This document shows, piece after piece, positions 50,503 to 58,626 of a DNA stretch of 58,626 bases. The position numbers and the translations under genes are program-made. Source of the stretch: Anaerolineae bacterium (GTDB lineage: Bacteria > Chloroflexota > Anaerolineae > Aggregatilineales > Phototrophicaceae). Position 1 is the first letter of the stretch. Each line of letters starts with the position of its first letter. The stretch lies in assembly GCA_022825675.1 (NCBI GenBank), contig JAJDWK010000047.1:1-58626 (forward strand). Reading direction: 5' to 3'. A model generated the notes under the pieces. It did no database searches. It saw only the letters and a list, made by a program, of their open reading frames with translations, and was not told where the DNA came from.

Positions 50503-51672
50503 ATGTATTCCGCGCCATTAACACTTGGCATAGAAGAAGAATATCAGCTGATTGACCTGAACAGCGGGCAATTGGCATCGGCGGTGCAAGAGCTGCTGCT
50601 GGACCAGGGGCTGCGGCAAATCGGCGACCAGGTCAAGCCGGAGTTCATGCAGTCGCAAATCGAAATCGGCAGCGATATCTGCCGCAATGTGCAGGAGGCG
50701 CGGCTGGAGCTGCTGCGCCTGCGCCGCGAAGTCAACCGGGTGGCGGAGCGGCATGGCTATGGCATCCTCGCCGCCAGCACCCATCCCTTCTCCAAATGGG
50801 AAGAGCAGGAAGCCAACCCGGGCGAGCGTTATGAAGACTTAAAAGAATATATGCAGGATGTCGCCCGCCAGATGTTGATATTTGGCATGCATGTGCATGT
50901 CGGCATCGGCACCAGCCCGCGCCAGCTTGACCTGTTGATAGATATTCAAAATCAACTGCGCTATTTCTTGCCGCATCTTTTGAGCTTCTCCACCAGTTCC
51001 CCCTTTTGGCAGGGGCATCCGACGGGGCTGAAGAGCTACCGCAGCATCATCTTTGGCAATTTGCCGCGCACTGGCATCCCGCCGATTTTTTCATCTTTCA
51101 GCGAATATACGCACATGATTGACACCTTCGGCCAGGTCGGCGCGCTGGGCAAGGGGCGCAAAGATGGCAAAGCCGATTATACGAAGATTTGGTGGGACAG
51201 CCGCCCGCACGAAGATTTCGGCACTATCGAAATCCGCATCTGCGATATCTGCAGCACGGTGGACGAGGCGATATGCATCGCCGCGTTGGTGCAAGCGCTG
51301 GTCGCCAAAATTATCAAGCTGCGCAATCAAAATTTGAGCTGGCGCATTTACCCCAACGAGCTCATCGCCGAGAACAAGTGGCGGGCGATGCGCTTTGGAT
51401 TGGACGGCAGGCTGGTGGATTATGGCAAACGCGAGGCGGTGCCGGCGCGCTTCCTGGCGCTGGAATTGCTGGAGCTGCTGGACGATGTTGTTGACGAGCT
51501 CGGCTCACGCAGAGAAATCGAATACCTGCATACGATTTTGGAACGCGGGACCAGTTCGGACCGGCAGATGGCGCTGTATCAGCGCTGCAAAGATGACGGC
51601 GCCAGTGAGCAAGAGGCGCTGCGCGCGGTAGTCGATCACCTGCGGGAGGAGACGCTGCGCGGGGTTGTCTAG
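50503..51672 (+). CDS. Carboxylate-amine ligase, YbdK / glutamate-cysteine ligase family 2
   Basis: 389 residues. 'LTLGIEEEYQLIDLNSGQL' (ATP-grasp-like GCS2 start), 'PEFMQSQIEIGSDICRN', 'GMHVHVGIGT', 'LRYFLPHLLSFSTSSPFWQG' and 'FGTIEIRICDICSTVDEAICIAAL' are GCS2 family blocks. It forms a gamma-glutamyl-like amide bond; weak glutamate-cysteine ligase activity is known for YbdK, true substrate often unknown. GAGG lies 8 bases before the ATG. It stands alone. Confidence 0.9.
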   Translation: MYSAPLTLGIEEEYQLIDLNSGQLASAVQELLLDQGLRQIGDQVKPEFMQSQIEIGSDICRNVQEARLELLRLRREVNRVAERHGYGILAASTHPFSKWEEQEANPGERYEDLKEYMQDVARQMLIFGMHVHVGIGTSPRQLDLLIDIQNQLRYFLPHLLSFSTSSPFWQGHPTGLKSYRSIIFGNLPRTGIPPIFSSFSEYTHMIDTFGQVGALGKGRKDGKADYTKIWWDSRPHEDFGTIEIRICDICSTVDEAICIAALVQALVAKIIKLRNQNLSWRIYPNELIAENKWRAMRFGLDGRLVDYGKREAVPARFLALELLELLDDVVDELGSRREIEYLHTILERGTSSDRQMALYQRCKDDGASEQEALRAVVDHLREETLRGVV

Positions 51673-51685
51673 CGCCGCGCGCGGG

Positions 51686-52723
51686 CTAAGTTTCGTCCGC
51701 CGGCGGGGATTTCGCCCGGTTGCTGACATAGCGGCGGCTGAGCTCCGGCTCCGCCAGTTGCAAGCGCCGCGGCGGCAAGCCCTGCACAATCGCTTCCAAA
51801 TCGTCGATGACCATCTCGCCCAAGTCATACATGCCGCCCGCCACCGAGCCCGCCCGATGCGCTGAGAGCAGCGCGCCCTCCGCCTGGCGGATGGGATGGT
51901 CCGCCCCTAGCGGCTCGACTGGGAAGACATCGGTCGCCAGTTTGAAGCGCCCCGCCAGCACCATTTCGGTCGCCGCCTCAAAATCGATGACATGGGCGCG
52001 GCTTGCCAGCACCAGCAGGGCGTTCTCTTGGGCCAGTTCCAGCAGCTCGCGGGAGAGCATCGCCTCGTTCTCGGCTGAAGGCACCGCCATGATGAAGATG
52101 ATTTTCGAGGTTGCCATCAGCTCCGCCAATGGCAGCGGCTGCAAGCCTTGCCGCCGCAGATAGCCATTGCCCAGCCAGGGGTCATAAGCGGCGAGCTTGA
52201 CGCCGAAAGGCAGCAAGAGCTTGTGCAGCTCCCGCGCCAGGCTGCCATAGCCGATGATGCCGACGGGTTGCTCGTAGAGCATATAAGTGCCGACATTGCC
52301 ATGCCACAGGTATGCTTCTTCGCCGCGGCGCATGAGGCGGTCGCCATAAGCGATTTCCCGCGCCGAGGCTATCGCCAGCCCCAGGGAAAATTCCGCCACT
52401 TGCCGCGCGAAAGCGGGTGCCGCGCTCAAGACCCGTATCCGCTGGCGGTAAGTTTGCTCATAATCCAGCGCCTGGGGGAAGCCGCCACTGACAGAGAGTA
52501 TCGCCCGCAGGTTTGAGGCTTGCCGCAAGACATCGCCATAGCGCCAATCGGCGCAGACCACCGCCGTCGCCGCTGGCAGCGCGCGCAGGAAGTCCGCCTG
52601 CGGCATGGGCTCGTCCTTGCCCCAGATGACATCGACAACATCATGCAGCCGCTTTTGGTCGCTGGGCGAGAAGATTTCATCCATCCGCCGGAAGTTCGGG
52701 TCGACTATCACTGTCTTTTTCAT
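51686..52723 (-). CDS. D-isomer-specific 2-hydroxyacid dehydrogenase
   Basis: 345 residues. The NAD-binding motif is 'VGIIGYGSLARELHKLLLPFG' (about 153-173). Catalytic positions: Arg in 'VLASRAHVIDF', Glu in 'TDVFPVEPLG', His in 'LLSAHRAGSV'; the Arg loop lacks the usual 'NxxRG' spelling but keeps Arg. It would interconvert a 2-hydroxy and a 2-keto acid. It converges on the ligase gene with a 13-base gap. Downstream of the unknown gene at 52750 on the same strand, 26 bases away. Confidence 0.88.
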   Translation of the reverse strand: MKKTVIVDPNFRRMDEIFSPSDQKRLHDVVDVIWGKDEPMPQADFLRALPAATAVVCADWRYGDVLRQASNLRAILSVSGGFPQALDYEQTYRQRIRVLSAAPAFARQVAEFSLGLAIASAREIAYGDRLMRRGEEAYLWHGNVGTYMLYEQPVGIIGYGSLARELHKLLLPFGVKLAAYDPWLGNGYLRRQGLQPLPLAELMATSKIIFIMAVPSAENEAMLSRELLELAQENALLVLASRAHVIDFEAATEMVLAGRFKLATDVFPVEPLGADHPIRQAEGALLSAHRAGSVAGGMYDLGEMVIDDLEAIVQGLPPRRLQLAEPELSRRYVSNRAKSPPADET

Positions 52724-52749
52724 AGCTGCCCCATTCTGCTCGCTGATTT

Positions 52750-53874
52750 TCAGCGCGTGCGGCGATCGTAATACAGCGGCAAATCTCCCAAAGTGACGGC
52801 GACATGGGCGGCGGCCGCTTGCATTGCCGTCTGCGCCTCATCCGCTTCCAGCGCGTTGATGCCCGCCGGCAGCTGCTTGAGCGCGTCCGCATCGGCCTTG
52901 GGCAAAGCGGCGTCAACCACCTTGTCCGCATCAATGAGCAAGGGCAGGAAACTGCCATCCAAGAGATGCAAGTTAATTTCGCCATGCAGGACTGTCGGGC
53001 GGCGTCCGCGTTTTTTGAAGACTTCGCTGACATACACCGCTTGCACTGCGCTCGCCTCAAGCTGCCACAGCTGCACGCTGCCGCGCCAGGCGCTGACAGT
53101 CTCGTGGCTGGCGCTGATGCGCAGGCGATCCGCCGCGCGCAGCATCAGCAGCGCTTGCCGCGCAATTGCTAATATCAGCAAAACGGCGACCACCAGCCCC
53201 AAATAGGGCAGCCAGCTGGGGTCAGGAATGAGGGTGCCGGCGTTGGGCAAGCCCAAGTCGCCGGTCAAAGTTGCGATAGAAACCCAAGTGTAGAGCAGTA
53301 CCAGGAAAGCATACCATGCGAGCTGGCGCTGTTTGCCGCGCAGCCAGCTGGGGCTGCGCTGGAACTGCAGCTCGCCTTCCGCCTCGCCGCCGGCATCCAG
53401 CCGCCAGATGCCCAATTCCAGCGGCAGCGCTTCCAGCGCAATCGGCTCTGGTTCCGGCTCGGGCTCGATTGCCGTGGTTGTCGCGAAGGGGATGCTCAGC
53501 ACCGCCGCCAGCGCTTTGCCCACCTGTGTCGCCGCCGCTTGATATTCCGCCGGGTCAGGATGCGCCAGGCGCAGCACCTCAAACCAGCGGCTGGAGCGCA
53601 GCCGCGCAAAATCTGGCGACAGGGTCAGCCCCAGTTGCCAGGATGCCGCCTCTTGCGACCAGCCAAGCACCACCTGTCCCAAGTCCCCAAGCGCGATTTC
53701 GCCCGCTTCTGGCAAGTCGCGGCTGACGGCGAAATAGCCGTTATAGCGGAAGGGCTGGTCCTGCTTGGCTTCCACAACCAGCTTCGGCGCTTCCAGGTCT
53801 TCAATATGGATGAGCCGCCAGCGCTCGGCGCTGAAATCGACTAAGGAATGCTCGGAGATGGCGATTCGTGTCAT
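52750..53874 (-). CDS. Unknown protein with two membrane segments
   Basis: 374 residues. The N-terminal half is soluble; a run of Glu-Pro repeats ('EPEPEPEP', about 140) divides it from a membrane part with TM segments near 187-205 and 225-247. A C-terminal ~120-residue soluble part follows ('ISASHETVSAWRGSVQLWQLEASAVQAVYVSEVF'), which looks like a PH-like small beta domain. It is high-GC and resembles predicted Chloroflexota membrane proteins, but I do not recognise it. It is upstream of the dehydrogenase on the same strand. Confidence 0.6.
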   Translation of the reverse strand: MTRIAISEHSLVDFSAERWRLIHIEDLEAPKLVVEAKQDQPFRYNGYFAVSRDLPEAGEIALGDLGQVVLGWSQEAASWQLGLTLSPDFARLRSSRWFEVLRLAHPDPAEYQAAATQVGKALAAVLSIPFATTTAIEPEPEPEPIALEALPLELGIWRLDAGGEAEGELQFQRSPSWLRGKQRQLAWYAFLVLLYTWVSIATLTGDLGLPNAGTLIPDPSWLPYLGLVVAVLLILAIARQALLMLRAADRLRISASHETVSAWRGSVQLWQLEASAVQAVYVSEVFKKRGRRPTVLHGEINLHLLDGSFLPLLIDADKVVDAALPKADADALKQLPAGINALEADEAQTAMQAAAAHVAVTLGDLPLYYDRRTR

Positions 53875-53967
53875 AAATGAGCCAGCTTAGGCATCAACAG
53901 TACAAGTATGCGGCATTATGGCAAAATTCGCGGAGAATGTGCAGGCGGGATTTTGCCCCGCGCCCTG

Positions 53968-54996
53968 CTAGCGCTTCTCATGCGCGCTGCGCTGGGCAGC
54001 CCAGCGGCGGGCGATGAAACCCGCAAAGATCAAGCCGAGCCCCAGCAGCCCCAATCCGCCCGCCGCCAGCGCCGGCTCGACCGGTGCCTGGCTGAGATAA
54101 AGCGCCAGCGCGCCATAACCCAGCGAAAAGAGATAAAGCAGCGCCAGGGTTTGCCGTTGGCTGGCACCTAGCGCCAGAATCCGGTGGGAGACATGGTCCT
54201 TCGCCGCCAGCATCAGCGGCCGCCGCTCTAATAGGCGCGTGAAAATCGCCAAGTTCATATCCAAGACCGGCAATGCCAGCACAAATATCGGCACCATCCA
54301 GGTTACATTCAGCGGCTGCGCGGCGAATTTGAGCTTTATCGCCAGCACCGCCAGCACAAAACCCAGGGTATAGGCGCCCATATCGCCCATGAAGGTGCTG
54401 GAGGGGTTGAAGTTGTAGATGAGAAAGCCGATGGCGCTGCCAAAAATCGCCGCCGCCAGCATGCTGACGAGAATCTGCCCTTGGGAGAGCGCCAGCAGCA
54501 GGAAGAAGCCGGCGGCAATTGCCGAGGTGCCCGCCGCCAAGCCGTCCATATTGTCAATCCAATTGATGGCGTTGATGAGGGCGACAATCCAAAACAGCGT
54601 CAGCGGGATGTCGATTGCCGGGTGAAAGAGCTGAATCTGTACGCCAGCCGCCGTCGCGATTAGGGCGGCGGCTGTCATCGCCAGCAAGCGGATGCGCGGG
54701 CTGAGATGCCGCCGGTCGTCCAAATAGCCGACAATTGCCAGCAAGGTCGTGCCCGCCACAATTGCGCCCAGCTCCCGCAGGTGGTCGGGCGGGCTGAAGA
54801 GCAGCAGCGAACAGGCGAAGCCGAGATAGATGGCGGCACCGCCCATCAGCGGCACATGGCGCTTGTGGATGTTGCGGGTGTTGGGCGCGGCGGTAACGCC
54901 CAGCCGCATCGCGATTTGCCGCGTCAACGGCGTCAGGCAGAGGGTGGCACCAAAGCCGACAATCATAATCGGGATGAATTGCAATCGCGCGTCCAT
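53968..54996 (-). CDS. MraY/WecA-type undecaprenyl-phosphate sugar-1-phosphate transferase
   Basis: 342 residues, about ten TM segments. Catalytic motifs: 'GYLDDRR' near 90, 'ALINAINWIDNMDGLAAG' near 142 (the NxxNxxDNxDGL motif of the WecA/TagO branch) and 'SSTFMGDMGAYTLGF' near 200. A basic loop near 'HVSHRIL' carries the HxxxR motif of WecA-type enzymes. It would put GlcNAc- or related sugar-1-phosphate on the lipid carrier to begin a wall or surface polymer. A TATACT element ends six bases before the ATG and there is no Shine-Dalgarno, hinting at a leaderless transcript. Confidence 0.88.
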   Translation of the reverse strand: MDARLQFIPIMIVGFGATLCLTPLTRQIAMRLGVTAAPNTRNIHKRHVPLMGGAAIYLGFACSLLLFSPPDHLRELGAIVAGTTLLAIVGYLDDRRHLSPRIRLLAMTAAALIATAAGVQIQLFHPAIDIPLTLFWIVALINAINWIDNMDGLAAGTSAIAAGFFLLLALSQGQILVSMLAAAIFGSAIGFLIYNFNPSSTFMGDMGAYTLGFVLAVLAIKLKFAAQPLNVTWMVPIFVLALPVLDMNLAIFTRLLERRPLMLAAKDHVSHRILALGASQRQTLALLYLFSLGYGALALYLSQAPVEPALAAGGLGLLGLGLIFAGFIARRWAAQRSAHEKR

Positions 54997-55002
54997 GCGT
55001 CC

Positions 55003-55008
55003 AGTATA
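55003..55008 (-). promoter_or_regulatory. -10 element placing transcript start at the ATG of the WecA-like gene
   Basis: Minus strand TATACT with six bases to the ATG at 54996, so the transcript would start at or next to the start codon. Confidence 0.35.
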
Positions 55009-55052
55009 GGCGCTAAGCGGCAGCGGGGAAAGCCAGGATGCGCCCAGCCAGC

Positions 55053-55880
55053 TTAACGCGCGCGCGCCTCGCCCTCGTCTTCTTCGCCTTGGTATGCCAG
55101 CAGGTCATCAAGCGACATTTTGGGCATGCGCGTCTCCGCCATGACGGCGCGCATCTCGGTGTTGATTTCGCCATCTTCGCCGATATGGCGGCGGATATTG
55201 GCGCCGGTGGCTTCGGAATATTCAAAGCGGTGCTCGGCAATCGGCAAGCCATCGGCGATAATGCGCAGCGACCACTTGCCATCCAGCTCCATTTGATCGT
55301 GCAGCGGCATGCGCGTATTGGGCGTGAGGAAGTTGCGCCCGCGCGTCAATTTGAAGCTGTCTTCGTGGATATACACGGGCTCGCCAACGGCGTCGATAAT
55401 CTCAAAGCGGATGTTGCCGTTGGCTTCCATCGGCACCCGCAGCTGGACGAAGGGGCGGATATAATCAATGTCATCCGGTAGCGACCAGGTGCGGAAGACC
55501 TGCGGCTCGCCATCGCCTTTGTTGGTCACCAAGCCGATATCCACCGCCAGCACCTGCACTTCGTCCGGGTCCAGCCCCGCCCGCGTGACCGATTCCAGCG
55601 CATGGCGATAGACCCGTTGGTCGTCGCTGGCGGGCTGCTGATGAAATATCTCGTAATCGTCATAGTCTTCTTCTTCGGCGCTGGCGGCATCTTGGCTGTA
55701 TTCATAACTTGGCGCGACGCTGCTGAGGTTGGAGCTGCTTTCGTCAGTATCAAATTGCCGCACCAAAAAGAGCAAACCCAGCAGCACCAGGATGACCGGG
55801 AAGCTGTTCCCTAGCAGCGCCACCGCGCCCAGCCCCAACAAAACAAAGGCGAGAAACCAGGTATTGCGATTGTCAGACAT
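55053..55880 (-). CDS. Membrane-anchored unknown protein, tandem paralog B
   Basis: 275 residues. One hydrophobic hairpin at residues 9-42 ('FLAFVLLGLGAVALLGNSFPVILVLLGLLFLV'), an acidic linker, then a ~160-residue soluble domain ('VQVLAVDIGLVTNKGDG', 'RPFVQLRVPMEANGNIRFEIID', 'GKWSLRIIADGLPIAEHRF'). The domain aligns with that of the upstream gene (VxDIGL, RPFxxL, a shared E-x-x-Y-x-H pattern). The two genes are 9 bases apart. No known family recognised. Confidence 0.65.
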   Translation of the reverse strand: MSDNRNTWFLAFVLLGLGAVALLGNSFPVILVLLGLLFLVRQFDTDESSSNLSSVAPSYEYSQDAASAEEEDYDDYEIFHQQPASDDQRVYRHALESVTRAGLDPDEVQVLAVDIGLVTNKGDGEPQVFRTWSLPDDIDYIRPFVQLRVPMEANGNIRFEIIDAVGEPVYIHEDSFKLTRGRNFLTPNTRMPLHDQMELDGKWSLRIIADGLPIAEHRFEYSEATGANIRRHIGEDGEINTEMRAVMAETRMPKMSLDDLLAYQGEEDEGEARAR

Positions 55881-55889
55881 AAGCCGCCC

Positions 55890-56723
55890 CTATTTCCCGC
55901 GCCGCCGCGGGCGCTTCCCCCGCGCTTGCCCGCCCGCCGTTTGCAACAAGTCTTTGAGCTGGGCTGCCTGTGGCTGCGCCGCCTCTTCAATGATGACAGA
56001 ATCTTGCAAATTGCGGCGGCGGCGCTGCAGGGAATCGCCGCGTTTTTCTTCGCCGCTGAGACGGCGGCGGCGCTCCTTCACCGAGGGCGCCAGCATCAGA
56101 TTGTGCATGCCAATCAAATTGTTGTCGACATACACGCGCAAATCCCAATCGCCCGTGCCATCGATGCCGCTGTTGCCCGCCAAAGGCAGTTGATGATCCG
56201 CCAGCAAGTTCAGCTCGCCCTCGCGCAGGTAGGTCTTCATTTCGTGCACATATTCTTCTTCGCCCAGGTGATTGTAGATTTCGTAGCGCACCAGCGCCTG
56301 CCGCTCCGCCTCTTCTGGCATCACATGCAAAGTGATGAAGGGGCGGACGCCGTCATCGTCTTTCGAGATATTGCGCGTGCGCCGCATCGCCAAGCCTTCG
56401 GCGCCGGACTGCATGGCGATTAAGCCGATATCGAGCATGACGATGCCATTGCGATTAAAAAAGCCGGCGCGGGCGGCCGCGCGCTCCGAGGCTTCGCGCG
56501 CTTGTGGCGTGATGCGCCGCCGCACCGGCGCGCGATGCAAAACCTGCAGCAAAGTCTCGCGCTCCGGCCCCAGCTCGATCATGGAGGCGATGACAGCCAC
56601 CGCCAGGGCGCCAATCAGCGATAGCTGCACCGCCGCTGAAACCGGCGCTGCCAGCAAGGCGAAGCCAATCAACAGCGCCATTGTAATCAGCCAGGCGGTG
56701 TTGCGTCGTTTTAAGCGAATCAT
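55890..56723 (-). CDS. Membrane-anchored unknown protein, tandem paralog A
   Basis: 277 residues from the ATG at 56723. Two TM segments (about 7-48), then a soluble domain with 'NGIVMLDIGLIAMQSGAEG', 'DDGVRPFITLHVMPEEAERQALVRYEIYNHLGEEEYVHEMKTY' and 'GDWDLRVYVDNNLIGMHN', the same order of elements as the following gene. The C-terminus is a basic tail ('RGKRPRRRGK'). A TTG start eight codons upstream is possible. Probably cotranscribed with its paralog. Function unknown. Confidence 0.65.
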   Translation of the reverse strand: MIRLKRRNTAWLITMALLIGFALLAAPVSAAVQLSLIGALAVAVIASMIELGPERETLLQVLHRAPVRRRITPQAREASERAAARAGFFNRNGIVMLDIGLIAMQSGAEGLAMRRTRNISKDDDGVRPFITLHVMPEEAERQALVRYEIYNHLGEEEYVHEMKTYLREGELNLLADHQLPLAGNSGIDGTGDWDLRVYVDNNLIGMHNLMLAPSVKERRRRLSGEEKRGDSLQRRRRNLQDSVIIEEAAQPQAAQLKDLLQTAGGQARGKRPRRRGK

Positions 56724-56902
56724 GAATTCACCGTGCGGCTTCGGCAATGCGCCGCCGCTGTATCCCGCATTGGGGCTATTTTACCATCAATTCCGCGCCG
56801 CTTCCTATTGTGAACTCAAGTCGGGAGGGGCAATCACCGCAGATTTCCGCAAGAGCCGTGAGAACGCGGTATCCGCATCAGCCAGCGTGAGGGCGCGCCA
56901 GT

Positions 56903-57334
56903 TCATCCCGATTGGCTATCCAGCAGCTCGCCATCATCGCTCAGCCGCAAGCCACTCCCCTGGAAGTTCTCCAGCGAATAGACCGCCGCGCCTGCTTCCC
57001 CCTCGTCGCTGAGGCGGTCGCGGGCTTCCGCCGTATGCGTCAAGCTCAATTGCCGCTGCACTTCCGCCTCGATTTCGGCTTCGCGCTTTTGAGCGCCCCT
57101 GCCGTGTTTGTTGTAATAGTCCAAGCCATGGCTGAGAAAGCCGATGCCCCAGCCGCCAGTTACAAAGATGGGCCAAGGGAAGCCCGCCCCGCTCGTCAGC
57201 CAAATGCCCCAGAGCACGACATTGACGATGACAAATGGCAGCGCGTGCTGCAAAAGTTCCTGGCGCGCGTCATAGCGCTGCTCGACCTTGCGCCGCGTTA
57301 TCGCTTCGATATCTTGTGAATTCTTTTGTTTCAT
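56903..57334 (-). CDS. 2TM domain protein
   Basis: 143 residues. A basic N-terminal helix with 'KVEQRYDARQELLQHALPFVIVNVVLWGIWLTSG' leads into two TM segments (about 30-46 and 55-68) joined by a short loop 'AGFPWPIFVTGGWG', with the conserved 'HGLDYYNKHG' after the second. This matches the 2TM domain found at the ends of histidine kinases and alone. A charged coiled coil (85-115) and an acidic tail follow. GGAG lies 5 bases before the ATG. Confidence 0.75.
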   Translation of the reverse strand: MKQKNSQDIEAITRRKVEQRYDARQELLQHALPFVIVNVVLWGIWLTSGAGFPWPIFVTGGWGIGFLSHGLDYYNKHGRGAQKREAEIEAEVQRQLSLTHTAEARDRLSDEGEAGAAVYSLENFQGSGLRLSDDGELLDSQSG

Positions 57335-57442
57335 CCCTGCTCCAATTGTGAGGCTTTGCCCGCGGCAGCAAGCGCTCAGAGTAGTGTACGCCGCCGCGGG
57401 CGCTTCGTTGCCGGGCGCTGACGGAACGCGGACGCCAGCTCT

Positions 57443-58411
57443 CTAGCTCGCGCCGTAGCGTAAACCGAGCTGCTTGAGCCAGCGCCGATAGGCAATCGCC
57501 GTCTTGTCACTGCGCAGGTGCAGCTCGGCTTGCAGGTCCAGCGGCAGCAGCTCGGGACGCTGGGACTCGACAATCGGCAAATCTTGATAGGCAATTTCGT
57601 CTTGAAAAGCGCGCAGGGCGTCATCGCTGCTGTCCGCCTGCGTCATCACCATGCACATCCACATTAGCGATTTGACTTCTTCAATCGGCGTTACCATCAG
57701 CAGGATGGCGAATTTCTCTTCGGCTTCTTTGCGGAAGTAGGCGACCAGCGGACGATGCACTTTGTAGGTATAAGTAACCCAATTCGGGATGTGAGAGCCA
57801 TCGGGGTTGGGTTGGAACACGCGGATGTTGGATGCGGTAACGCCCTGTTCATCGGTGATGACCTCATAGTCCGGGATTTCCGGACGCTGCTGTGTGCCCA
57901 GGATATTCTCGTGCACAAAAGGGAAATGCGCGACATCAAGGAAGTTCTCGACCATGCGCGGTCCCGCCGCCTGGAATTCGTAAGCGCCGCAGAGAATCTT
58001 GCGATAGCGCTCGTCCTGCCATTCCTCAAAGGGCGGGATGGCATTGGCAGGCTCGCCGAGGCAAACCCAGACCATGCCATAAGCGACCGCCGCCTGATAG
58101 GTAATCGCCCGCGCTTTTGTCGGCGGCTTCTGCTCGGGGTGCGCCGGGATGCGCACGCATTGCCCGCCGCCGTCATAGGTCCAGCCGTGGTAGGGGCACA
58201 TCAAGGTATCGTCAGGCTGCAACGCGCCCAGGGACAGGCGCGTGCCGCGATGCACACAGAGATCTTTCCAGGCGTTCACGCGCTCGCCCGCCTTCCATAT
58301 CACGATATCTTCGCCCAAGAGGCGCGCGCCGGCAACATTGCCCGCCGCCTCAAGCTGCGCCAGTGGCAGCACCGCATGCCAGTCATTAAGCAGAATCGGG
58401 TCGTCAATCAT
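57443..58411 (-). CDS. Rieske [2Fe-2S] aromatic-ring-hydroxylating oxygenase, alpha subunit-like
   Basis: 322 residues from the ATG at 58411. The Rieske motif C-x-H-x(15-17)-C-x2-H is 'CVHRG' ... 'CPYHGW' (about 47-73). The mononuclear iron ligands are likely His in 'NFLDVAHFPFVH' (two His). Length fits three-component oxygenases of the pheophorbide/vanillate demethylase type rather than large ring dioxygenases. GGGAGG lies 8 bases before the ATG and a TGCTATACT element follows upstream. A longer frame to 58519 runs into the dispersed repeat and is not the real start. No reductase gene is in the window. Confidence 0.9.
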   Translation of the reverse strand: MIDDPILLNDWHAVLPLAQLEAAGNVAGARLLGEDIVIWKAGERVNAWKDLCVHRGTRLSLGALQPDDTLMCPYHGWTYDGGGQCVRIPAHPEQKPPTKARAITYQAAVAYGMVWVCLGEPANAIPPFEEWQDERYRKILCGAYEFQAAGPRMVENFLDVAHFPFVHENILGTQQRPEIPDYEVITDEQGVTASNIRVFQPNPDGSHIPNWVTYTYKVHRPLVAYFRKEAEEKFAILLMVTPIEEVKSLMWMCMVMTQADSSDDALRAFQDEIAYQDLPIVESQRPELLPLDLQAELHLRSDKTAIAYRRWLKQLGLRYGAS

Positions 58412-58443
58412 GAGCTTGCCTCCCGCGCCTTCCTGACAGGCAG

Positions 58444-58452
58444 AGTATAGCA
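58444..58452 (-). promoter_or_regulatory. Extended -10 promoter for the Rieske gene
   Basis: Minus strand TGCTATACT, identical to the element before efp; predicted leader about 26 bases. Confidence 0.5.
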
Positions 58453-58487
58453 CTATGCGCGCCAAAAAATCTTTAGCGGATAAACCC

Positions 58488-58626
58488 AGGGCAATTGCAT
58501 TAAAAAAGACATTCGCCACAACAAGCGGAATCCAACGAAAATTTAACCACCGAGGACACCGAGATACACCGAGAAAAGCATGAGAAGCCTCTTTAATGCT
58601 TTTCTCGGTGTCCTCATTTTTTCTCT
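58488..58626. repeat. Long dispersed hairpin repeat, copy B (cut by window end)
   Basis: Nearly identical to 2348-2470. The inner arms ACACCGAGAAAAG (58566-58578) and CTTTTCTCGGTGT (58599-58611) are perfect complements around a 20-base loop that differs from copy A. The distal outer arm runs past the window edge. Confidence 0.9.

Noticed and set aside
58412..58519. Longer start for the Rieske protein beginning in the repeat ('MANVFF')
   Set aside because: The same 'MANVFF' reading occurs in the copy at 2350-2379 where it leads nowhere; the ATG at 58411 has a strong GGGAGG and a promoter element just upstream.

Overview
This 58.6 kb window is high-GC bacterial chromosome, densely packed with genes on both strands. 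The best guess for the source is Chloroflexota (Anaerolineae-like); this is an inference. It rests on the histidine phosphatase / DUF3090 / SCO1664 cluster known from Actinobacteria and Chloroflexota, a CtpE-like P-type ATPase, two sulfatases, a sugar ABC operon, a mannonate dehydratase and many intergenic 'CACCGAGGACACCGAG'-type repeats. No rRNA, tRNA, CRISPR array, transposase or prophage structural genes were seen.

Layout. 1-8.7 kb is mostly housekeeping: rmuC (cut by the window edge), the YvcK-type gluconeogenesis factor, a GT-C glycosyltransferase, efp, ridA, priA and two small membrane proteins. 8.7-15.6 kb holds two tandem 14-TM MFS exporters, a mannonate dehydratase and a cation P-type ATPase. 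15.7-17.7 kb is an AT-richer islet carrying the convergent pair tcmP / DUF5131. 17.7-30.2 kb is metabolic: a second GT-C enzyme, DAHP synthase with a chorismate mutase domain, a sugar ABC operon (two permeases and a binding protein, no ATPase), an FG-GAP/ASPIC protein, a membrane-fused sulfite-oxidase-like molybdoenzyme, and a sulfatase plus M20 amidohydrolase operon. 30.4-34.9 kb has secreted or lipid-anchored proteins, a PAP2-like membrane protein and surE. 34.9-46 kb interleaves conserved genes (histidine phosphatase, DUF3090, SCO1664-type kinase-like protein, GH5 sterylglucosidase-like enzyme) with AT-richer, probably acquired defence-type genes: a HEPN-pentapeptide fusion, Uma2, an OLD-type ATPase/Toprim nuclease, and a DUF262-DUF1524 nuclease facing a small unknown ORF. 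46-58.6 kb returns to metabolism and envelope: nitroreductase, a methyltransferase / PfkB kinase / arylsulfatase run, a YbdK-type carboxylate-amine ligase, a 2-hydroxyacid dehydrogenase, a WecA-like transferase, two tandem paralogous membrane proteins, a 2TM protein and a Rieske oxygenase.

The most interesting structure is the set of four isolated defence-like loci set one by one between ordinary genes in 30 kb (15.7, 34.9, 39.7 and 43.7 kb). The strongest candidates for undescribed systems are the HEPN-pentapeptide fusion (34869-36569) and the TcmP/DUF5131 pair. A family of hairpin-forming intergenic repeats, with near-identical long copies at both ends of the window (2348-2502 and 58488-58626), is the other major non-genic signal. 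All functional assignments come from reading motifs in the translations; no database search was run.
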